Shown one piece after another: positions 55,395-64,000 of a stretch of DNA of 64,000 bases (its first letter is position 1; each line of letters begins with the position of its first letter). The DNA is taken from the NCBI GenBank assembly GCA_047495785.1, contig JBLDXI010000042.1, positions 4,278,001 through 4,342,000 of the forward strand, written 5' to 3'. A program made the translations under genes and the position numbers. The notes under the pieces were generated by a model. It ran no database searches. It had not been told where the DNA came from and saw only the letters and a program-made list of their open reading frames with translations. Origin of the DNA: Lepidodermella squamata (taxonomy: Eukaryota; Gastrotricha).

Positions 55395-57919
55395 ATCGGC
55401 TTTAAAACATGAACACAAGAAAGAACAAGCTTAAAAGACTTGATGAAATCTATTGTGTATAATTTATTGAAATCACTGCGCATTTATTAGTATAATTTCT
55501 ATACGTATTCTCTTGCCCTGTGCTTGTGCTTAGCAAAAGAAAACGTAGACCCCGTGATACCACTTAACAGATTTTCGATGTTTGTTGAAAACAACAACGT
55601 GATATTTTAATCCCGTACATGAAATCTTGTCCTCGACTTCTATTCTCGTCTCAGACGCCTAGTTATATATGAGTTGTTTTCGTCTTTATTCTCACTATCA
55701 CACCCGGTTTACTTCCGAGTAAACTAAACTATTGTTTATCGAGCGATCCTGCCAAAGAAATTCTATGTGCGCAGATTATGTATGGTAAGCAAAACTTATT
55801 TTGTGATCTGTATGCATGGCGTCTGCTTCACCGTTTCAAATAAAATCTAGCATGTAGCAACCGTGGAAAGTACCAGAAATCGTTTGATTAGTGTTCATTG
55901 TTTGCGGCCGGCCCTTACCGGTAATGGCGTTATGTTTTTTCCCTACATCGCTCAGCGTCAGCAGCTTCAGGCCGTTCCAGCAGCCGCAGCGGCGGTTTCG
56001 TTTTATTATGTATTATTATTTATTATTCACTACTATTTCATATCAGCATCAGCCGATGAAGCACGCTCGTTGCGTTAAATAGCAGACACGCCGCTTTTAA
56101 ATGCGTAATAACAAATATACAAAACAACGCAGAAGACGATGGAGAGGCGAGGTATAATACTACTGATGATGGTACTAATAAAGGCGGTTCTACTGAAGCA
56201 GCGCCGGTCGGCTGTTTTTTCATGTGATATGTATTCAGATGTGTAGCTGAATACACGCAGCTCAGTCAAGTGAACACCGGATTTTGATTACTCGATAGCA
56301 TTAATAACCCGATTTTCGCATCAAAAGATGAGATGAAAGAGCATGAGCGCCAGCTATCAGGTAGGAACGCTCCAGACAAAATGGCTTGATGAGTGTCTCG
56401 GGCGAGGCCATAACTTCAAATGCCGTAAACTACAGTATAAAGGCCACACTCGAATAATCGCCGCACCTACCAGCATCACCCTCAATGAGACACCTGGGGT
56501 TATCCGCACTCTTAGCGCTAGCTGCCGGTTTGTGGTTTTTTTTCATTCGAGGAAAGACCCGTTCTTCTGCCGAATGCGTCTTTTGAACATGAGGTGGTAA
56601 TTTTGAATTTAAAAGTGTATTGAGCTGAACACCGGCGAAATACTTACCGCGGTCCTTACCGGCGAAAACTACCTTGAAAGACTTCTTAATCGATTTTAAA
56701 ATGTTACTTCGATGAAGCCTGTCTCATGTAGATAATTCTAGAATTTTCTTCCCGAATTCTAGCACCGTGAAGTTTCGAAGTTTCGTATAAGTTTCGTATT
56801 TTTGGTGAAGCAATTGGTGAATTTCGAAGCAATACCTTGAAAACAGCATTTAAATACAAAACAAAATAAAAAAATAAAATAAATTATTTAAATTTTCACC
56901 ACGCACACGATGAATCACCATTGACGCTAGATGACTAAGTTGAAAAAGGGGCATTACCATAGAGTTGTCAAAGTTGTACTAGCTTGTCAAAATTGTACCT
57001 TTCTTTCGAGCCTTTTATCTCAGGTAAATTACCTGGATCAGGCCGTGGAAAAAATACAACAATTATGCCCAGGACAAAGGAGTTCTAACGGTGTAAAAAT
57101 TTGCTCAGAATTCACCTGAATTGATTTTCTGGAATTTTTTTAAAGTTGTACCTTTTTGTTGTCAAAATTGTACCGTTACCCCGTTAAAAGGCTTGGAAAT
57201 AATACCTTTGGCCGCACCGACGACGAAATTGAGACCTGATTAGGACTACAAAATCATGGGCAAAATCAACGAAAAGCTGAATCAAATCGTTGCGCAATAT
57301 AATAAAATAAAAAAATTAAAATCAAATGCTTCAAAATCAAATCGCGCAAAAATGACCCAAAATCAATCAAATCCCATACACTGATCACCACCTGTGAATA
57401 TCGTGTATCATAAATCACTACGTTCTCTATGTCGTGCATGAAGTAAATGAAATAATATATAGACTTGGAAACATTCAAAAAATGCATCAGTTACACTCGG
57501 CTACGCCTTGATTTGCTCTTCCTTCGACTCGTTTTAACGTCTAGACTGGTTCGAGCCGATATTCCGGCTCGAATTTACCCACCTCTGACAGTGAACTCTG
57601 TGAAATCTGGAACCAAAGTTGCTGGTGGCTGGTCACGTTTTTCTTGTGAAAGGAAGAAAATGATTGTTGGACATTTCTTTTCTCTTCTGGCTTAATAAAA
57701 TGATGCACAAAAAAAAGACTTGATAATTTTTTGGAGATGTGTCTTAAATCTTGAATAGCTCAGACAGAATGGTTTTTCGAATGGGACATGTGCAAGTTAT
57801 CACAGCTTTTCTTGCGGGCGGTGAACATGGGCAATATTTAACCACTTCGTGGTACTTTCAACGACTCATTTTCTCTGGTTGTAAACATCATTTTTATTAT
57901 TAAAATTCGCAGATATAAA
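55395..57919. other. Intergenic region downstream of GAPDH
   Basis: 2.5 kb without a supported gene. At 56950-57175 a GTTGTCAAAGTTGTAC / TGTCAAAATTGTACC motif recurs four times. Short frames near 55863-56269 lack any support. Confidence 0.5.
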
Positions 57920-59932
57920 TTATATTAGAACAGGTTTCAAATTAGGAAAACGAGTAAAAAGAGTAGGCATGCGCTCTTCTGCAATCGAAACAACTTCGTT
58001 ATAGTTTTTCCAAAATGCTTCTTTATCCGCGATGTCCTCATTTATGATGAGGCTCTTTAGCATTTCCAATGTGACGGGGTAGCTTTTACAGTTCTCAACA
58101 TCGCCCAGCAAATGCTCTTTCCCTCTGAAAGGTCGTCGATCTCCAAGCACCAAATGCCCAACTGCCGATGCTAAAGAAGTGACATCGTAAGCTATTGTAA
58201 CGCCCGTTTGATTCATGCCGATAGTACGCGTAGATGGCGATTCCATCGATGGGTTGAGCCGCGAAGCTGATCCGAAATCGCCCAGGACGCATTCGTAGCT
58301 GTTGACTTGGAAAAGATTCTCCAACTTTATGTCACGATGGCCATAACCTTTCGAAACAAATGAGTGAATAGCCGACAACCCGCACAGCATCATAGAAAAA
58401 ATCTGTTCATCTGAAACGGCCTGCTCATTCTTGAGAAGTAGGCGTTTCCATAAGATTTCAACCAAGGAACCAGAATATAGCCTGAAACAGATAAATATAC
58501 AGTTTGACACGAAGAATTCTGAAGAATACGCAAGTGAAGGCAATCCCTACCTCGTAAATTCGTTTTTTATGTTCAGTGTGGGTTTTCGTCTTATCTAGTT
58601 GCAAAGAAGAGGGACACAGATGCGCTTAACTACGCTTTCGGGTGATTTTTTACAGAGTGGCCATAAAATTCTGCATAAGGCGAATTCGATGCGCATCATT
58701 TTGATGAGGAATTTTGAAAGTTGAAGAATTCCCAGCATTCTTTTGCAAATTGAACTCCTCAATTTCTTGAAACTCGTCATTAAATTGATGCGCATCGAAT
58801 TCGCCCTCTGTGGAATTTTTGGCCACACTGTAGTGCTCAGCATGTTCAGCGAGAATGAACCATTGTTCGAAGTTTCAGGCTGCTCACTGAAACTGTTCCT
58901 TAAATAAACCACGTGAATTCGGTTATTCAGCAATAAAAATGACGTAGAAGGGTCAGAATTGCAGTACTTTTTATCCTGAAAAAGAACCCACGAGAACGAA
59001 TAAATTCAAGATTTTCGGTTAAAAATAGGGTATTCTTTTCAGCGGAACCAAATTTGCCTGTTAGCAGAACCAAATTTTGCAAGTTTCAATGAGCCTAAAA
59101 CCACTTTTCGAAAATTTCAAGGATGTCATGAGTCACGATTGATCGGCGTTATGTTAAATATAAACCATCTTAAAATTCTGCATAAGACGCTTTCTTCACT
59201 ATAAATTTATACATTGCCTTAATTTCGTAGAAATATTCGAAAAGCGACCCTTTGCTTATCTAAAATTAGTTTCCGCACCATGCAGATTTGGTTCCGCAAC
59301 AGGCAAAATTGGTTCCACCAAAAGATATTCCGTTAAAAATATTATTACGCAATCAGAGAACAATCCCAAGTAATTCAGAAACGGTATTCAGAAGCTCTGA
59401 GAATTTTTGAACACTCCCCCAGGACGGGTGAAAGTGTGGACAAGATTTCACCGGATATTTCGTAATAATGTAAAGTAAAAGCAAGTAAAAATACCGAATC
59501 TACTTACGGTGCGATAATTGCAATTCGTTTCATTGCACCAAAAGCAACCAAATCGAGTGACTTAACTACAGGCATCACATAATGACCTATCACCACTTGC
59601 GCGACATTTCTTTCCCATTGTAGAAACTCCAAAGGACCAATTTTGGCACAGTATTTCTTTGACGGTTCGTTCAGATCTGTTGCTTCATAAATTTCAACTG
59701 GGTAGCCAAGTGATTCGGAGACATTTATCAGTCTATCAAAACGGAAGCCCGACGCAAATGTAGGTGGCTGAAAGGCATGAATGTGAAACATATGTCCACA
59801 TTCAGTACAAGTTGGTGGAGTAGTCGAAAAGTCGAAGAACTCCTTCTGCTTTTGAGTTATCCTGCAAAATATTCCACATAGGTCACACGGTAGCGTGTCT
59901 GCATGGCCCTTGCAATTAAAACCAGTTTCCAT
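57920..59932 (-). CDS. Small divergent protein kinase with Cys/His-rich N-terminus
   Basis: Two exons, 59932-59508 and 58481-57920, joined in phase (CC|G) over a 1026-nt intron, give 328 aa. Residues 7-52 hold C7, C16, C19, C23, C42, C45, H47, H50 and H52, a likely zinc-binding module before the kinase fold. The kinase domain has YCAKI (Lys97 as ATP-anchoring Lys), a helix C Glu (LQWER), catalytic loop GHRDIKLENLF (Asp192) and DFG (Asp210, GDFGSAS). The Gly-rich loop is degenerate (LINVSESLGYPVEIYEATD, no GxGxxG). It is much shorter than most kinases and lacks a recognisable APE motif. Substrate and family are unknown; activity is plausible since K, HRD and DFG are intact. The intron contains two inverted-repeat elements. 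Broken relatives follow at 60.7-62.0 kb. Confidence 0.8.
58653..58830. mobile_element. MITE with TA target duplication in kinase intron
   Basis: 178 bp flanked by TA (58651-58652, 58831-58832). Inverted ends CAGAGTGGCCATAAAATTC against CAGTGTGGCCAAAAATTC, and the inner arm GGCGAATTCGATGCGCATC is perfectly repeated in inverse. Tc1/mariner-type by the TA; a related fragment (AAAATTCTGCATAAG) lies at ~59173. Confidence 0.85.
59043..59317. repeat. Foldback repeat in kinase intron
   Basis: The left arm (CGGAACCAAATTTGCCTGTT, 59043-59062, then AGCAGAACCAAATTTTGC) is complementary to the right arm 59281-59317 (ATTTGGTTCCGCAACAGGCA). ~200 bp of unrelated sequence lies between. Probably a MITE; the target duplication is not clear. 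Confidence 0.7.
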
Positions 59933-60225
59933 CGATAACTCTCTAAAAAGATGGAACAAATTAATGAACATCGAAACCAAAAACGGCGTATTTTCAAGGT
60001 CCTACCCAGGTAATAAAACTTAAGAAATTTGCATTGTTGAGCAAATCTGTCGGTTTTTCAAGCACGGGATCGCAAAATAGATTATATATATATGGGTGAG
60101 GGGCTTAAGTCGTTTCTCAAGTGCTTACCCTTAACACCAGAGGTTCAAGCGACTCGTCAAGGAAAAGTACGTAGGTAAAGCAACAAAGGCGAGTACCACT
60201 TTAAGCTTGTCGAGAAGAAGTTAGC
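59933..60225. other. Intergenic upstream of the kinase gene
   Basis: Kinase leader with an acceptor-like CTTTTTAG just before the first exon. Nothing else is seen. Confidence 0.4.
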
Positions 60226-60425
60226 CATGTGACGTAGATGTTGACGGACGCAGGACTACCCCGATTTTTCGCCTGAGCCATGAAACAAGAATATTCAGAA
60301 ATTCGGCCCGGCCTTTGCATCAAAACAATGATAAATCGAACGAGATAATTTTCTTATATTTTTTCGCGATGTTTTCAGGCAAAAAATCGGGGTAGTCCTG
60401 CGTCCGTCAATATCTACGTCACATG
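60226..60425. mobile_element. MITE with 8-bp target-site duplication (hAT-like)
   Basis: 200 bp with ~49-bp near-perfect inverted ends beginning CATGTGACGTAGAT and including GACGGACGCAGGACTACCCC. It is flanked by direct repeats AAGTTAGC (60218-60225, 60426-60433). An 8-bp duplication fits hAT elements; the class is inferred. Confidence 0.85.
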
Positions 60426-60709
60426 AAGTTAGCGGTAACAAAATTTAGGTATTAGCGTAACTGGATGAAGTGGCCGAAATTAGGGCATCCGGTTCCGTAA
60501 TCCCGGCCAAGAGTCTAGGTGACTACAAAATAGCGATAAATCAAGATAAAAATCGTCTAGACTGGCGGGAGCCAGCATTTGATAGCCCAAGGACCAAGGA
60601 CTCCTGTATAATTATGTATTTGCCGAATATTTTCTAAAAATTCACCTGGCTGGCTAGGTAGGAAGTAGGAAAACCAAAAAAGTGGCCGATTTTAAGGCGG
60701 GATGCTCTA

Positions 60710-60926
60710 TTAAACTTTAAAATGAGCATTTTTCCGATTTTTAACGTGAATTCGAAATTTTGATGCTGGCAGTAGAGCTGAACCGAATTCTCCAATGTCG
60801 CGACGGTCATAACCTTTCGACAAGTGAGTAAATGACCGACAACCGCACAGCAGCGTTGAAACAATTTCTTCATCCTTGCAAAGAAGGCGTTTCCGAAGAA
60901 ATTCAACCATGGAACCAGGATATAGC
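60710..60926 (-). pseudogene. Broken kinase copy, exon-2 fragment
   Basis: After an acceptor (CTGTTTTAG) at the same place as in the intact kinase, the minus strand reads LYPGSMVEFLRKRLLCKDEE and SKGYDRRDI, matching LYSGSLVEILWKRLL and SKGYGHRDI. The catalytic HRD has become RRD. Residues between it and the DFG region (GEFGSAL) are deleted, and the rest of the domain is missing. No first exon lies upstream in the same orientation. Confidence 0.85.
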
Positions 60927-61015
60927 CTAAAACAGAAAAATATAAGTTTGACGTTAAAAATCGGATCGAAATGTAATCCGTTCATTGCAATTTGTTATTA
61001 AATTAATTTGATACA

Positions 61016-62045
61016 ATTTAAGCAACCTTGTGACCTTTGCGGAATTACTTGTAATATTACTCAAAATCAGCAGAATTTATTCGATTTTTCCTACGCTGCC
61101 AACCATCTGTGTAGGTATTTATATCGGATTCATCGAAAGCCAGATCTCCCTTAAGGTTATTATTTATTGATTTTTATAGTGATTACGTGTTACGTGTTAC
61201 GTACGGACTACGAGTCGCGCCTCCGGTGCAGGTCCTTCAGAAGTGGAGAAAGCATGGCACATTGAGCGAATCAATGCTGTGACACCGTTGTCTCCATGCC
61301 TCCAAGACTTCATCATGAAGCATAACTCGCCATATCGCCGGCTTCTAGCGTCTGAAGCGTGGAGCAGTGATCAAGTCAACAGCTTTGCACAACGAGCTCT
61401 CTGCATATTGATGACATCAACTCGAGCTTTTAGCCTGAAGAACTGCGGTTATAGCTTCGACAGGCTTATTTGCATAACCCAGAAGTCTGCCAACACAGTT
61501 TCCATCCATGCAGTTACCGATCAAAATAAACGGCTGCCCATCACCATGATAGGTTTAAAGTTAAAAGTCCCTCCAAGCACATATTGAACACTCAAAGTTC
61601 CCCTAAGAACTTATGACGATTGATATTTCTTTTTTCTTTTATCGAGTATATATTCATAGTGCCTCCGCGAGGATACTGTGCTTAAGTCGGCTAGCTTCAG
61701 TATCTTCAGAGCGAAAGGGACATGGCGAAGTTTGTTAAGGGTGACTACGTGATGTCTGGTCAACTCATTCGAACTGGATGGTTATAATGGTGTGCAGCAA
61801 TTAGCAATTGTCGTAAGAACTTAAGACGATTTGTATTCTTTTATCTTTTTTCTACACATTCTGCATCGATGGCTGACGTGCTACGACGGGGCTAATCGAC
61901 TATTCGACTGCGATCAAGACTGGAGCCAACTTGCTTCAATCGCAGAAGAGCAATTGCCTGGCCATATCGCTGGTTTTCCCGTTTTAAAACCTTGGAAAAC
62001 CCAGAACTGTTGCAAAAACCATATTTTTAAAGTCATTCTAAACTG
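61016..62045 (+). pseudogene. Broken kinase copy, opposite strand
   Basis: Plus-strand fragments match the 57920 kinase in order. They are 61020-61110 (PCDLCGITCNITQNQQNLFD, the Cys-rich N-terminus), 61435-61580 (CGYSFDRLICITQKSANTVS, start of the kinase fold), ~61714-61790 (ERDMAKFVKGDYVM, helix C region) and ~61905-62000 (WSQLASIAEEQLPGHIAGFP, C-terminal end). The catalytic middle is absent and frames change between fragments. It lies head to head with the 60710-60926 fragment. Confidence 0.8.
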
Positions 62046-62947
62046 ACGACTCTACTGAGGCTGAACTTTTCTTTCTCATTATCGAGCTATTAATCATCTT
62101 GCTCATTAAATGGACCGTTATCAAGCACTTTATCCCATATGACTATTTGTGATCAGTTGGCCTCGGTTGTCATTATAAATGCGACGACTATTTTCGGGCA
62201 GTACGGTATTTAAAATGAGTGAAATGGCAATGAGAGAATTATGCTTCGAATCTATTCATGTCCCATTTAAGGACACGCTATTCTAATTCAACTCACCCAA
62301 ATGGATAACGCTGTGTCGGATCCTCGCAAAATCTGGCTCTCCATACTTGCGCCGAGTACTTTAAAATCTGCATTTCGACCCACTTTCAGACGAAACCCGG
62401 CCATGGCACAGTCTAGGAAGGACTTGAGCAGACAGGAAATCAGCAGATATTCATTCAGTCGCTCGAGTAGATAGTAGGTGCAGAGAAGCAGCATCGATTT
62501 CTGGTTTCTGGATCACACTAGTTAAAATACACGGGTTCCATAAGGAAAACTGACTACAGAAATATGAAATACCTTACCTCATGAGTATCAGCTGTTAAGA
62601 CTTGGAAATCATAAATTTAAAAATTCTCTCTAAAATATCTGTGATGAGACAGAAACAAAAAATGTCCAATTACGAATATGTGATTCATCGGGATTAATAT
62701 TTTAATCCAAGCACAGGGAAATATATTCACCGAAGACAGAATGTGCGCAATATATTGAAAAGTGCATCACTAAATATCGTTTTCACCTGAAAAATGAGAA
62801 AATACTATCGCCATATGGCAAGAAGATTCGAATGCAAGTTTTTCATCATACACGTCTGAGCAACAAGAAACGAGTAGAAAGGATTATTTTATCCTTTTGT
62901 TCAGAATGGTAGTTTACTGATATGAAGGAATATGAATAGCGAAAAAT
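62046..62947. other. Intergenic stretch
   Basis: A minus-strand frame at 62288-62494 (..RLKVGRNADFKVLGASMES..) is faintly like the kinase remnants, but too weak to call. Nothing else is seen. Confidence 0.35.
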
Positions 62948-64000
62948 TCAGCATCCCCAGTCGTAAGGCTGGTCGATTTCAGCCTGAACGTTGAGGCCGG
63001 AGCTTGTACCGCGGCGTTGTTGAGTCGGGGCGTGCTGGTACGGGTTGGAAACACCACGGCCCAAACCACCGCTGTAAGCACCGCGAGAGCTCATCAATTG
63101 AGCAGTTGACGGCACGAAGGGTTCAGGCTCGGTTTTCCGGACAACCGGCCCTAATACACTGACCCGGCTATTGCTTGCCTGGCTATTCGCATACCCACGT
63201 TCGGCATCCATTCGCAGCTGAGAATCACGCGATCCGGCGTTTTCGGCTGCCAGACGCTCTTCTAGCAGCTTGACGCGCGTCAAATGGCTGTGAACGACGA
63301 GATGAATACGCAGAGAACGAAGGTTCCGAATTGTCACGTTGCATAGCTTGCAGGTGACCTGAAAAAATCAGTCATAAATTCAGTCAAAAGTTTACAGCTC
63401 AAAATGCTCAGAAAAGCCTACCGTTTCAAATTCGACGCCTTCCTCTAAGATCATTTTCAGCTCGGCGAGGTTTCGCTGCAAGTCCCTTAAACTCCAGCCC
63501 TCATCCGCCTCGTTTTGATCGGCCGAATCCCGAATTCCCATATTCGACATGGCTGAATTCAACGAAGCAGCAGCTGCATGATTTCCGGCTTCAAACGCCC
63601 TGGTCACATTTCTGCGATCACGGCCGTCGTGCATCTTGGGGGAGATCACTCTCAACACGTTACGCGGCGGCTGCTTCGCCGTTTCCTTCAGGCCCCAATT
63701 CGGCTGGATGGCAGGCGGAAATTCAATGTCAAGAATCGGCTGACGCTCGCGGATTTCGAACAGCTGAATAGCCGCTTCGATCATGAGTTGCTGCGTTTTT
63801 CGGAACTGAGTCGCGTTTTGCGTAATCACCGGGTTGGCCCGGTCTATCATCAAGTTGACACTGTCGCGGATCGAATTGATCAAAACCAGGTCATCCTGGG
63901 TGATTTTCGCATCCAGGGATAGGTAGAAGTCGTGGTCTAGAAACGCGGGATGCATGGTTGACGGATCTGGGCCGAGACCACACAGAATTCCAATCGGATA
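62948..64000 (-). CDS. C2H2 zinc-finger protein, 5' part beyond the window
   Basis: Exons 64000 (open at the edge)-63422 and 63358-62948, joined in phase 0 over a 63-nt intron, give at least 329 residues. The visible N-terminal part (GLGPDPSTMHPAFLDHDFYL, then DDLVLINSIRDSVNLMIDRA) is helical and of unknown family; the frame is open to the window edge, so the start is outside or at the Met at 63955. Exon 2 starts with a C2H2 finger, CKLCNVTIRNLRSLRIHLVV then H (C-x2-C-x12-H-x3-H), of the spaced type seen in RNA/DNA-binding proteins. A low-complexity tail follows, rich in Ser/Arg/Gly, ending QPYDWGC. A nuclear role is inferred from the finger only. Confidence 0.75.

Overview
The window looks like a gene-dense animal genome, most likely a nematode. 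Multi-exon genes have very short introns (many 40-60 nt, GT..AG with pyrimidine-rich 3' ends). The ubiquitin-like modifier UFM1 is of nematode type near its N-terminus, and the claudin-like four-membrane-span genes resemble the Clc-like proteins of nematodes. I cannot name the species. It does not read like Caenorhabditis: splice acceptors are less uniform and telomere-like patches are TTAGGG-type.

Left part (1-25 kb) is accessory. Four intronless Cys-loop ligand-gated ion channel genes lie on the minus strand (3.5, 17.1, 21.7, 23.6 kb). Two intronless secreted PQQ-type beta-propeller genes (8.5, 14.6 kb) lie among them. A ~4.2 kb segment holding one receptor plus a small two-exon secreted-protein gene occurs twice (637-4850 and 18858-23093). 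A decayed mariner transposase and a ~3.7 kb element with short inverted ends and a 62-bp minisatellite fill the spaces.

Middle (25-42 kb): two loci of claudin/Clc-like tetraspan genes on the plus strand (25.7-29.4 and 39.3-42.1 kb) flank a second array of four intronless Cys-loop receptor genes on the minus strand (29.9-38.2 kb), of a clearly different subfamily. The second claudin-like locus appears to have two alternative first parts joined to shared final exons.

Right part (42.5-55.4 kb) is conserved housekeeping. It holds UFM1 (minus, with its start codon split by an intron), the Ral GTPase-activating protein alpha subunit (minus, 11 coding exons, 2236 aa, catalytic Asn present) and GAPDH (plus, head to head with RALGAPA). 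From 57.9 to 62 kb there is a small divergent protein kinase with a Cys/His-rich N-terminus plus two broken, rearranged relatives. The window ends inside a C2H2 zinc-finger gene. Several short inverted-repeat elements (MITEs), some with recognisable target-site duplications, lie in introns and intergenic DNA.

The most interesting signals are: a 14-residue 'Cys loop' in the first receptor family, where 13 is canonical; a gene-conversion mosaic among those receptors; the co-duplicated receptor/secreted-protein pair; the intronless bacterial-style beta-propeller genes; the split UFM1 start codon; and the alternative-first-exon claudin-like locus. All coordinates of spliced genes were worked out by hand from splice signals, reading phase and comparison of paralogues; none was checked against transcripts.
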